From Dehalococcoidia bacterium (GTDB lineage Bacteria > Chloroflexota > Dehalococcoidia > SAR202 > UBA11138): DNA of 16,095 nucleotides. The notes below the pieces were generated by a model. That model worked only from the letters and a program-made list of their open reading frames with translations. It searched no databases and was not told the origin of the DNA. The stretch is taken from the NCBI GenBank assembly GCA_012270625.1, contig JAAXHZ010000290.1, positions 1-16,095 of the forward strand, given 5' to 3'. Made by a program: the position numbers and the translations under genes. Shown here one piece after another: positions 1 through 6,587 of this stretch (the first letter of the stretch is position 1; each line of letters opens with the position of its first letter).

Positions 1-227
1 AGATCGTACATGCGCTGTAGGTTCAGCCAGAACTCGGGCGACGTTCCCAGAGCATGCCCTATCCTCAGTGCAGTGTCTGCTGTTATCGACCTGCGACAGT
101 GAACGATGTCGTTGATCCGCACCGGAGGCACACCAATGGCCTTCGCCAGTCTGTACTGACTGATGCCCAATTCCTCCAGCATCTCCGCAAGATGCTCTCC
201 GGGATGTATCGGATCTGAAACGTTCAT
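1..227 (-). CDS. higA: HigA-family antitoxin / XRE-type DNA-binding protein, 3' end outside window
   Basis: The minus-strand frame starts at ATG 227-225 and runs off the left edge after 75 codons. It reads as a HigA/VapI-type helix-turn-helix protein. Residues 1-12 (MNVSDPIHPGEH) match the usual HigA opening. 'EELGISQYRLAKAIGVPP' and 'RINDIVHCRRSIT' are the helix-turn-helix. 'TALRIGHALGTSPEFWLNLQ' is the signature that closes this domain. Family knowledge: HigA neutralises the mRNA-cleaving toxin HigB and represses its own operon. GAGG lies 8 nt upstream of the ATG. In canonical loci the toxin gene lies immediately 5' of higA. Here that space is only about 60 nt of leader, so this looks like a solitary antitoxin, or one whose toxin lies beyond the left edge. 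It is divergent from the ribosomal-protein operon. I am confident of the family; a pairing with a toxin is unknown. Confidence 0.88.
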   Translation of the reverse strand, partial: MNVSDPIHPGEHLAEMLEELGISQYRLAKAIGVPPVRINDIVHCRRSITADTALRIGHALGTSPEFWLNLQRMYD

Positions 228-238
228 TGCTAACCTCT

Positions 239-268
239 TCAGTGGTAGTCAGTGACTTCGATATACAT
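239..268 (-). pseudogene. possible residual 3' end of a higB toxin gene
   Basis: Eleven bases upstream of the higA ATG on the same strand, a short frame reads MYIEVTDYH followed by TGA, with an in-frame stop only five codons before its ATG. The ending resembles the C-terminus of HigB/RelE-type toxins (commonly V-E-I-x-D-Y-H). Its stop lies where a higB stop normally sits relative to higA. No other HigB-like sequence is visible upstream in any minus-strand frame. It may be a decayed toxin remnant, but nine residues are few and the match could be chance. Confidence 0.3.
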
Positions 269-293
269 AGCTGAATCGATTCACCGTGTGGTG

Positions 294-322
294 ATAGTAA
301 CGACAGTCGTTAATAACGTCAA
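294..322 (-). promoter_or_regulatory. sigma70-type promoter for higA
   Basis: Read on the minus strand, TTGACG (322-317), a 17-bp spacer and TACTAT (299-294) form a near-consensus promoter. It lies about 67 bp upstream of the higA start, giving a leader of roughly 60 nt. The spacer carries the small inverted repeat ACGACtgTCGT (300-310), a possible operator for HigA autoregulation (inference). Confidence 0.6.
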
Positions 323-349
323 GAATAACTGAATTGCTCGGAATTCGAG

Positions 350-379
350 TTGACTGTGGTTTAGGCGCGTTACTAAAAT
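350..379 (+). promoter_or_regulatory. promoter of the rplU-rpmA-rpmE operon
   Basis: TTGACT (350-355), an 18-bp spacer and TAAAAT (374-379, five of six matches to consensus) lie just upstream of rplU. The predicted transcript would start near 386, leaving a leader of about 20 nt with an AGAGG ribosome-binding site. It is back to back with the higA promoter. Confidence 0.65.
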
Positions 380-406
380 AGTGCTGTTGTCCAAGAGGTT
401 TGCGCA

Positions 407-766
407 TTGGCTGATTACGCTATCGTCCACACAGGCGGGAAACAGTACAGGGTGTCCACTGGGGATACCATCCGGGTGGAGTCTATACCCGGCGACATCG
501 GGGACACGGTCGAGCTGACCGACGTCCGCATGGTGTCCAACGAGGGGCAGGTCACGCTCGGAACTCCGACGGTGGACGGCGCGCGCGTCGTGACCGAGAT
601 CTCGGACAGCGGCAAGGGAAAGAAGATCGTCGTGTTCAAGTACAAGGCGAAGGTGCGCTACCGGAGGAAGAAGGGCCACCGTCAGCTATACACCGATCTG
701 ACAGTGACGGACATCTTGACGGATGAAGACGCAGAGGCTGAAGAGGACTCGGACCAAGACTCCTGA
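407..766 (+). CDS. rplU: 50S ribosomal protein L21
   Basis: This 119-residue protein is L21, which binds 23S rRNA in the large subunit. Its opening (ADYAIVHTGGKQYRVSTGD) and the basic signature near residues 78-98 (KYKAKVRYRRKKGHRQLYTD) are diagnostic. The start is TTG at 407, with AGAGG about 9 nt upstream; no ATG fits. After the conserved core (to about residue 104) comes an acidic tail rich in Asp and Glu (residues 105-119), longer than in the short classical L21 of about 103 residues. It is first in an operon with rpmA 21 nt downstream, the near-universal rplU-rpmA pairing. Identification is firm; the function of the acidic tail is unknown. Confidence 0.97.
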   Translation: MADYAIVHTGGKQYRVSTGDTIRVESIPGDIGDTVELTDVRMVSNEGQVTLGTPTVDGARVVTEISDSGKGKKIVVFKYKAKVRYRRKKGHRQLYTDLTVTDILTDEDAEAEEDSDQDS

Positions 767-787
767 AATCATAACTAAGGGGCGAGC

Positions 788-1048
788 ATGGCACACAAGA
801 AGGGCGGCGGCAGCACACGCAACGGTCGAGACAGCAATGCGAAGCGTCTCGGCGTGAAGCGATATGACAACGAAGTGGTGCGCGCGGGCACGATCATAGT
901 CCGTCAGCGCGGCACCAGGATCCATCCCGGAAACAACGTGGGCCTGGGCAGGGACCACACCCTGTTCTCGCTGGTCGATGGCTCGGTGAAGTTCGAGTAC
1001 GCGCGCCAGGGCCGCAAGGTCGCCAGTGTGTACCCGATGGGAGGCTAG
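788..1048 (+). CDS. rpmA: 50S ribosomal protein L27
   Basis: This 86-residue protein is L27, whose N-terminal arm reaches the peptidyl-transferase centre. It begins [16 protein letters not shown] and includes the family signatures '[22 protein letters not shown]' and 'DGSVKFE'. The conserved AHKKGGGS arm begins directly after Met. This is the Gram-negative-like form, without the cleavable N-terminal extension seen in Firmicutes. AAGGGGCGAGC precedes the ATG. It lies 21 nt after rplU and its stop is only 5 nt before the next start, so the three genes should be co-transcribed. Confidence 0.98.
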   Translation: MAHKKGGGSTRNGRDSNAKRLGVKRYDNEVVRAGTIIVRQRGTRIHPGNNVGLGRDHTLFSLVDGSVKFEYARQGRKVASVYPMGG

Positions 1049-1053
1049 TTGAC

Positions 1054-1257
1054 GTGAAGACTGGAATTCACCCGGAGTACTACACCGAAGCTCGGGTTAC
1101 CTGCAGCTGCGGACACAGCTATATCACCGGGGCAACCAAACGCGAGCTCCGAGTCGAGATCTGCTCGAGCTGCCACCCGTTCTTCACCGGTGAGCAGCGC
1201 ATCGTCGACACCGAAGGACGCGTCGAGCGACTCAAGCGCAGGTTCAACCTGCAGTAA
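1054..1257 (+). CDS. rpmE: 50S ribosomal protein L31, zinc-binding (C+) type
   Basis: This 67-residue protein is L31, which helps bridge the large and small subunits. It opens [10 protein letters not shown] and has four cysteines, C17 and C19 (CSC) and C37 and C40 (CSSC). These are the zinc ligands of the C+ form, and '[10 protein letters not shown]' is the family signature. The start is GTG at 1054, with GGGAGG at 1039-1044 inside the end of rpmA. The gap to rpmA is 5 nt, suggesting translational coupling. Zinc-type L31 is often a zinc reserve replaced by a C- paralogue under zinc limitation; no such paralogue or Zur site is visible here. Confidence 0.97.
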   Translation: MKTGIHPEYYTEARVTCSCGHSYITGATKRELRVEICSSCHPFFTGEQRIVDTEGRVERLKRRFNLQ

Positions 1258-1281
1258 CTCCCAAACAACCTGAAAAGGACG

Positions 1282-1317
1282 AAGGGGTGGGATCGCACAG
1301 GTCTCACCCCTTTTCTT
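1282..1317 (+). terminator. rho-independent terminator after rpmE
   Basis: A 12-bp stem (AAGGGGTGGGAT at 1282-1293 with GTCTCACCCCTT at 1301-1312, including G-T wobbles) has a 7-nt loop and runs into TTTTCTT. It lies 24 nt after the rpmE stop and ends the ribosomal-protein operon. The DUF1385 gene starts only 10 nt beyond it, so that gene depends on read-through or its own promoter. Confidence 0.85.
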
Positions 1318-1327
1318 ATGTGAGCAC

Positions 1328-2245
1328 ATGACAACGCAGAACAGACCGACATACGGTGGGCAGGCGGTGCTGGAGGGGGTGATGATCCGGGGGCAGACGC
1401 ACATGGCAGTGGCCGTGCGTCGTCCCAACGGCGCGATTGCGATTCAACGCCGTCCGCTCAGCACTCTGTACACGGGGACGCTCAGGCGGATGCCGCTGGT
1501 CAGGGGGGTGGTAACACTCGTCGAAACATTGAGCCTGGGGATGAGGGCGTTGAGCTACTCGTCGAGCGTCAGCTTGGAAGACCCCGATGCCGACCCGGAA
1601 TCCGAGGTGGAATCCGAGGAGCTCAGCAAGGGCGCGCTTGCGAGTATGCTGCTGATCTCGTTCGGGTTCGCGATAGCGCTTTTCTTCCTGCTGCCCCTGT
1701 TCGCGAGCCGACCGCTGGAGGGCGCGTTCGGGAACGATGTCCTGTCGAACGTTGCTGAAGGGGCAATCAGGCTCGTCATTTTTGTCGCGTATATCTGGGT
1801 GATCGGGCGGATGGCTGAGATCAGGCGCGTGTTCATGTATCACGGCGCGGAGCACATGACTGTGCACGCGCAGGAGCGGGGCGATCCGCTGGTGACGGAG
1901 GCGATCAGGAAGTACTCACCGGCGCATCCGAGATGCGGGACGGCGTTCCTGCTGACGGTCATGGTTGTGGCGATACTGGTGTTCGTGTTCGTGCCGAGGG
2001 AGCCGCTGTGGTGGCTGGTGGCGTCGCGGATCGTGTTCATTCCGCTGATTGCGGCGGTCGCCTACGAGGTGATTCGTCTTAGTGGCAGGTACGAAGACAA
2101 CCCGCTGGTTCGACTGATCAGCGCGCCGAACCTGCTGCTGCAGAAGCTGACGACACGCTGGCCGGACGACGACCAGATCGAAGTCGCAGTCGCGGCAATG
2201 GAGACCGCGCTGGAGGCTGACAGGGAGGCTGTCTCTCAGGGTTGA
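1328..2245 (+). CDS. DUF1385 (YqhQ-like) multi-pass membrane protein
   Basis: This 305-residue protein belongs to the DUF1385 family (Bacillus YqhQ type), whose biochemical role I do not know. Conserved blocks are visible: GGQAVLEGVMIRG (10-22), YHGAEHMTVHA (171-181), HPRCGTAFLL (200-209) and NLLLQKLTTRWPDDDQIEVAV (268-288). The invariant His, Glu and Cys residues in the middle blocks suggest metal or ligand binding (inference). Hydrophobic segments lie at about 103-125, 146-163, 205-223 and 227-248. An acidic cytosolic stretch (84-99) precedes the first. In related genomes this gene commonly follows rpmE, as here. A terminator separates the two and the coding start follows it at once; I see no strong ribosome-binding site. 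Confidence 0.9.
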   Translation: MTTQNRPTYGGQAVLEGVMIRGQTHMAVAVRRPNGAIAIQRRPLSTLYTGTLRRMPLVRGVVTLVETLSLGMRALSYSSSVSLEDPDADPESEVESEELSKGALASMLLISFGFAIALFFLLPLFASRPLEGAFGNDVLSNVAEGAIRLVIFVAYIWVIGRMAEIRRVFMYHGAEHMTVHAQERGDPLVTEAIRKYSPAHPRCGTAFLLTVMVVAILVFVFVPREPLWWLVASRIVFIPLIAAVAYEVIRLSGRYEDNPLVRLISAPNLLLQKLTTRWPDDDQIEVAVAAMETALEADREAVSQG

Positions 2246-2257
2246 CGCATCTGCCGT

Positions 2258-2281
2258 AGGGGCGGTTCGCAAACCGCCCCT
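2258..2281. repeat. REP-like perfect hairpin after the DUF1385 gene
   Basis: AGGGGCGGTT (2258-2267), loop CGCA, AACCGCCCCT (2272-2281) is a perfect 10-bp stem with no T-tract. It is followed by 'ccctctcatcaagggagaagg', which resembles the 'CCTCacgcGAGGgagaggg' run at 8634-8650. The form recalls dispersed extragenic palindromes common in Chloroflexota genomes (recalled pattern). It could protect the 3' end of the mRNA or act as a weak bidirectional terminator. Confidence 0.6.
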
Positions 2282-2366
2282 GCCCTCTCATCAAGGGAGA
2301 AGGAACTTTCGATCCCAAAAGGTGGCGCATACCATATTGACACAGGCTCCCAGCCCTATCGCGTTG

Positions 2367-2395
2367 TTGACACGTGGGGTAAACAGTAATACTAT
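2367..2395 (+). promoter_or_regulatory. promoter of the peptide ABC transporter operon
   Basis: A consensus TTGACA (2367-2372), a 17-bp spacer and TACTAT (2390-2395) form a sigma70-type promoter. Transcription would start near 2402, giving a leader of about 120 nt before the solute-binding protein gene. A second TTGACAC occurs exactly 30 bp upstream (2337-2343) but lacks a good -10 box. Confidence 0.6.
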
Positions 2396-2522
2396 GCCCT
2401 TGCCATAGTGCCGTTCCTTTTGACTCTTACTACGCCAAGGCACTGCTTTGATTCCTGCTGTGCCGAAGCGTTGCCCCGCGCCCTCAAGGTACGCATTTGA
2501 AGAGCAAAAAGGAGATGCCCCC

Positions 2523-4502
2523 ATGAAGATCCAACGAATATTGTTAGTGGTTGCTTTGCTCATTGGCCTTGTGGCTGTAGCGTGCAGCAGCGCACCTGAG
2601 ACCGTTTCCGAGGATTCCATTACCAAGGCTGAGCTAGACGCGGCCCTCCAGCAAGCAATTGCGGCCGCCGCACAGCCTGCCCCCGCGCCGGCGCCTGCCG
2701 GTCCTAGCGCCGAAGAGATCCGGGAAATGGTCTCACAAGCAGTTTCCGGAGCTGTGCCAGAGGGGACAAGCGCTGGGGAGATTGCGTCAATGGTCGAGGC
2801 GGCAGTGGAGGCAGCCACAGCCGGGGCCGTCACTGCGGCTGACATTGACAGATCAGTGGCCAAGGCCGTCGAGGATGCAGTTTCCGGAGGGCCCACACCG
2901 CTAAGCAGCGACGAGGTTAAGGCGATAGTGGCGGCTGCCGTCGCTGCCATCCCGACACCTGAGCCCATTATGGTTCCCGCGCCTGCACTTGAACCTGCGT
3001 CCATGGACGTCGATATGGCAAAGATGGGCGGCACGCTAAGGGTCGTACCCCACGGAAGTCTAAAATCGCTGGATGCCCAGTGGACTACTGTCACAGTGAC
3101 CGCCAACGTCCGCCACCATCTCCAGGAAGGACTCTTCACCCTGGACGACGGGCTCAGACTTCAACCGCAGTTGGCCGAGTCGTGGCAGTCGAGCCCTGAC
3201 GGACTGACGACGACTGTCAAGCTGCGGGATGGCGTGAAGTTCCACTCAGGGGAGGTTCTAAAGGCTAGCAACCTTGTCGGGTCATTCAACAAGGTGAAGG
3301 ATGTGGCTACCCTATGGAAGCTGGTTGTGACCGAATTCGGGGGCACCATCTCAGCACCAGACGACCTCACCATTCAGGTCCAGGTAGATGAGCCTACAGC
3401 TCTCGTACTTGACAGCCTGATGACGCAGCAGTCCTTCCCGCCGATTGCGGTGCCCGAAAGCGTATACTCACTTCCCCAAACGGAGTCAGCGCCGGAACCG
3501 ATTGGAACTGGGCCTTTCAAGTTTGAGAGCTGGTCTCCAGGGGATCGGTGGACTATGGTCCGCTACGACGACTATAACGCCAGCGCACTCCCGACCTCTG
3601 GTCTGGCGGGCCGACACGTAGCCTACATGGATCGGGTGGAGTGGATTGAGATCGCCGATCAGGCCGCTCGTGTCGCCGCGTTGGAAGTGGGAGAAGTGGA
3701 CCTCCTGGACTTCTTCTCCCCGACACTCGCCGAGCGGGTCTTCAGCAGTGACGCAGTTGTTCCGGTTGTGGTGATGCCCGGTGAACAGATGGGCGTGTAC
3801 CTTAACCACTTGAAGCCGCCGTTCAACGACAAGAACGTGCGCCGCGCCCTTCAGCTGGCGTACCCAATGGAAGATGCCCTGACCCTTGCCGTCGGGGGCA
3901 ACGAAGCTCTTTGGAGATTGTGTCATACTTACTACACGTGCGGCACTCGATGGGAGAACACCATTGGGGCGGATAACTACAACGCGCAAGATGTTGAACA
4001 GGCCCGGCAACTGATAAAAGACGCAGGTTTCGAAGGTACAACCGTTCGCCTCATGGCGGCGCAGGACATGCCTTGGTTCCCCCAGCTCTCGCTTGTGACC
4101 CGCGAAGTGCTAGAGGACATCGGCTTCGCAGTTGACTTCCAGGCTATGGACTGGGCCACGCTGACCACACGGCGCGCAGATCCGGATCTCTGGGAAGCGT
4201 TCCATACGGGGTCGGGCACTACCGTTACCCCGCTAACCAAGTCGACGCTTACAAAGAATGGCTGGTTCAACCGGTATCAGGACGAGTCGGGCAAAATGGC
4301 CGAACTGCTCGGTGAATTCACACGAGCAAGAACTACCGCAGAACAGACTGATTTAATTGGCGAGCTTCAAGCACAGGCATTTGAGGATGTCCCGTATGTT
4401 CTGATAGGGGAAGTCGCAAGACTGTTCGCAACCGGCAAGAATGTCCGAGGATTCCAACCCGCCCACTACTTCCTTGTGTTCGACGTCTGGTTGGAGGAGT
4501 AG
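2523..4502 (+). CDS. ABC transporter substrate-binding lipoprotein, family 5 (peptide/nickel type)
   Basis: This 659-residue protein is an extracytoplasmic solute-binding lipoprotein of SBP family 5, which delivers oligopeptides (or similar ligands) to a Dpp/Opp-type permease. I chose ATG 2523 over an in-frame ATG at 2448. Only 2523 has AAAGGAG 8 nt upstream and gives an immediate lipoprotein signal (basic KIQR, hydrophobic core, lipobox AVAC with Cys21). Residues 22-165 are an Ala/Pro-rich spacer with five copies of a roughly 12-residue motif of the form S/T-x-x-E/D-I/V-x-x-x-V-x-x-A-V, starting near 34, 62, 83, 104 and 128. The binding domain begins at GGTLRVV (about 169). It includes 'LAESWQSSPDGLT', 'LRDGVKFHSGE' and 'GTGPFKFESWSPGD'. 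It is followed 173 nt later by permease genes. The ligand cannot be read from sequence; a peptide is inferred from the neighbouring peptidase. Confidence 0.93.
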   Translation: MKIQRILLVVALLIGLVAVACSSAPETVSEDSITKAELDAALQQAIAAAAQPAPAPAPAGPSAEEIREMVSQAVSGAVPEGTSAGEIASMVEAAVEAATAGAVTAADIDRSVAKAVEDAVSGGPTPLSSDEVKAIVAAAVAAIPTPEPIMVPAPALEPASMDVDMAKMGGTLRVVPHGSLKSLDAQWTTVTVTANVRHHLQEGLFTLDDGLRLQPQLAESWQSSPDGLTTTVKLRDGVKFHSGEVLKASNLVGSFNKVKDVATLWKLVVTEFGGTISAPDDLTIQVQVDEPTALVLDSLMTQQSFPPIAVPESVYSLPQTESAPEPIGTGPFKFESWSPGDRWTMVRYDDYNASALPTSGLAGRHVAYMDRVEWIEIADQAARVAALEVGEVDLLDFFSPTLAERVFSSDAVVPVVVMPGEQMGVYLNHLKPPFNDKNVRRALQLAYPMEDALTLAVGGNEALWRLCHTYYTCGTRWENTIGADNYNAQDVEQARQLIKDAGFEGTTVRLMAAQDMPWFPQLSLVTREVLEDIGFAVDFQAMDWATLTTRRADPDLWEAFHTGSGTTVTPLTKSTLTKNGWFNRYQDESGKMAELLGEFTRARTTAEQTDLIGELQAQAFEDVPYVLIGEVARLFATGKNVRGFQPAHYFLVFDVWLEE

Positions 4503-4555
4503 CCTGACCCCCCTGGTAGGGTCTCGCCACCCAACTACTATATGCCTATATGTTG

Positions 4556-4588
4556 CGATGTCTTCGCCGTATCCTGGCGAAGACATCG
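4556..4588. promoter_or_regulatory. long intergenic hairpin between the binding-protein and permease genes
   Basis: CGATGTCTTCGCC (4556-4568) pairs perfectly with GGCGAAGACATCG (4576-4588) around a 7-nt loop; two further G-T pairs are possible. No T-tract follows, so a classical terminator is unlikely. By analogy with other binding-protein operons, it may stabilise the upstream transcript and lower permease expression relative to the abundant binding protein (inference). A symmetrical protein-binding site is the alternative. Confidence 0.6.
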
Positions 4589-4675
4589 TGCCAACGTGGA
4601 TCCGTAGCCATGGATCTCTCGCGTTGGCTCGCATAGGCTCCGTACGGCGGCGAAGGGTGACTAGAATCTGACACC

Positions 4676-5617
4676 ATGGGCCATTATCTATTAAGGAGAC
4701 TCTTGGCGAGTCTGCCAGTAATCTTTCTGGTGGGGGTCCTGACCTTCTCCCTGCTGCACATAGCGCCGGGGGATCCCGCTCTCATCATCGCAGGAGACGA
4801 AGCTACCCCTGAGGACGTGGAAAAAATACGCAAAGGTCTGGGCTTGGACAGGCCTCTCATCGTCCAGTTCGGGCTGTGGGTTGGGCGTCTCGCTAGAGGA
4901 GACTTGGGGACGTCGATATTCTCCAACCGTCCCATTACCAGCCTCATGGCTCCGCGTGTGCAGCCCACCGTTACTCTGGCCATTCTTGGGCTGACCTTAA
5001 CCTTGGTAATCGGCATACCTCTGGGCATCCTTGCAGCCTGGTGGGCGGGCAGGGCGATAGATCGGATAGTCATGATATTCGTGGTCCTGGGTTTCTCTAT
5101 CCCCGTTTTCTGGCTGGGTTTCGTGATGATCTGGGGTCTCGCCGTAAATCTGAAGATCTTCCCGGTAATAGGATATACCCCTATTTCGAACGGGATTCTG
5201 CCGTTCTTGCGTGCCATGACGCTTCCCGCCCTGGCAGTAGCCATCCCCTCGGCTGCCCTTGTAGCTAGAATGACTCGCTCAGCCATGCTTGAAGTACTGA
5301 GAGAGGACTATATCCGGACTGCCCGGGCCAAAGGCCTGACTGAGCTAACGGTGCACGTCCGCCACGCGTTCAAGGCCGCATCCATCCCGATCGTGACGAT
5401 AATAGGTCTGCTCTTCGCCGCGCTGGCCAGCGGCTTCGTCGTGACAGAGACGGTGTTTACTATCCCGGGGCTGGGCCGCATGGTCGTCGACGCGGTGATA
5501 CGCCGAGACTACCCCATCGTACAGGCGATGTTGATGATCGTGGCCGTCACCTACGTGTTCATCAACTTGGCGGTCGATATCCTGTACGCTTACCTTGACC
5601 CTCGAATTCGCTACTGA
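4676..5617 (+). CDS. DppB/OppB-like peptide ABC transporter permease
   Basis: This 313-residue inner-membrane permease is of the DppB type, one of two subunits forming the translocation channel. The opening MGHYLLRRLLASLPVIFLV and the early 'HIAPGDPA' (28-35) are family hallmarks. The cytoplasmic EAA loop that contacts the ATPase is at 210-235 (EDYIRTARAKGLTE...). 'ETVFTIPGLGRMVVDAV' and the terminal 'LDPRIRY' are also typical. Six membrane segments are apparent at about 9-29, 100-122, 131-153, 180-198, 235-257 and 282-305. The length is normal. No Shine-Dalgarno precedes the ATG; TAGAAT lies 8 nt upstream, so a leaderless transcript is possible. The next gene begins 5 nt after the stop. Confidence 0.95.
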   Translation: MGHYLLRRLLASLPVIFLVGVLTFSLLHIAPGDPALIIAGDEATPEDVEKIRKGLGLDRPLIVQFGLWVGRLARGDLGTSIFSNRPITSLMAPRVQPTVTLAILGLTLTLVIGIPLGILAAWWAGRAIDRIVMIFVVLGFSIPVFWLGFVMIWGLAVNLKIFPVIGYTPISNGILPFLRAMTLPALAVAIPSAALVARMTRSAMLEVLREDYIRTARAKGLTELTVHVRHAFKAASIPIVTIIGLLFAALASGFVVTETVFTIPGLGRMVVDAVIRRDYPIVQAMLMIVAVTYVFINLAVDILYAYLDPRIRY

Positions 5618-5622
5618 TCGCT

Positions 5623-6540
5623 ATGCCAAAACAGCGCGTCAACGCGAAAGAGGCTCCCAGGTCCATTGTGGGACGAGCACAGGCTTTCTCACGGGGCCCA
5701 ATTCGCATCCTTCGGGCAAACCCCAACATGCTGCTGGGACTTGTAATCCTTGTGGCTTTCTCCTACTTCGCTATATTCTCGCCAATTCTCGTTCGCTCGG
5801 ACCCCACGCGAGTCAACACAGATAGCCTGTTTGAAAGCCCTTCCGGAGAGCACTGGTTTGGAACAGACCATGCTGGCAGAGACGTGTTCGATCGCACTAT
5901 CACAGGCACTCGGATATCGCTTCTGGTGGGCTTTGCGGTAGCGCTAATCGCCAATGTCGCGGGCTTAACAATCGGGCTGTTCGCGGGATACTACAGCAAG
6001 CTGGACAACCTTGTGATGCGGTTCATGGATGGGCTGATGGCCTTTCCGTCGATACTGCTCGCCCTAGCCCTTATAGCGACTCTGGGATCTAGTATCCAGA
6101 ATGTGATTATAGCCTTGTGTGTAGTCGAGACCCCGCGCATGGTCCGCGTTGTGCGAGGCTCGGTACTGAGTCTGCGAAATCAAGTGTTTGTTGAGGCGGC
6201 CAGAGCAATAGGCGCTCCGGCCCGCCGTATCATATTTCTTCATATAGCGCCCAATACCTTTGCACCAGCAATGGTACAAGCCACTTTCATTTTCGCACTC
6301 GCGATAATCGCCGAGGCAAACCTGAGCTTTCTGGGCGCAGGTACGCCACCGTTTATCCCCAGTTGGGGCAACATAATAGCCGAGGGACGAACTTATATTC
6401 AGACCGCCTTCTGGGTTACGTTCTTTCCAGGCGCGGCCCTAGCGCTCACGGTGCTCGCCATAAACCTTGTAGGCGACGGTCTCAGGGATGCTCTAGATCC
6501 CAAGCTGGCAAGACGGGGCATAGGAGAGGCCTCTCCGTGA
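5623..6540 (+). CDS. DppC/OppC-like peptide ABC transporter permease
   Basis: This 305-residue protein is the second channel subunit. Family features are the long N-terminal cytoplasmic tail (1-33), a first membrane segment at about 36-57, 'HWFGTDHAGRDVFDR' (77-91) and the EAA loop at 190-211 (VEAARAIGAPARRIIFLHIAPN region). 'EANLSFLGAGTPPFIPSWGN' and the terminal 'NLVGDGLRDALDPKL' are also typical. It starts 5 nt after the DppB-like stop with no evident Shine-Dalgarno, so translation is probably coupled. No DppD- or DppF-like ATPase gene follows; the next gene encodes a peptidase. Assignment to the family is secure, the substrate is inferred. Confidence 0.95.
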   Translation: MPKQRVNAKEAPRSIVGRAQAFSRGPIRILRANPNMLLGLVILVAFSYFAIFSPILVRSDPTRVNTDSLFESPSGEHWFGTDHAGRDVFDRTITGTRISLLVGFAVALIANVAGLTIGLFAGYYSKLDNLVMRFMDGLMAFPSILLALALIATLGSSIQNVIIALCVVETPRMVRVVRGSVLSLRNQVFVEAARAIGAPARRIIFLHIAPNTFAPAMVQATFIFALAIIAEANLSFLGAGTPPFIPSWGNIIAEGRTYIQTAFWVTFFPGAALALTVLAINLVGDGLRDALDPKLARRGIGEASP

Positions 6541-6587
6541 ACCAAGGTGTGGTGAGAATGGACCTGCGACCTTCAGGAGGAAATGAG

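Noticed and set aside
2448..2522. A longer N-terminus for the solute-binding protein starting at ATG 2448
   Set aside because: It would place 25 residues before the lipoprotein signal. ATG 2523 has AAAGGAG at good spacing and begins the signal peptide directly.
6363..6587. An earlier start of the C69 peptidase, overlapping the DppC-like gene
   Set aside because: The overlap region has no family similarity, and a perfect AGGAGG precedes ATG 6588.
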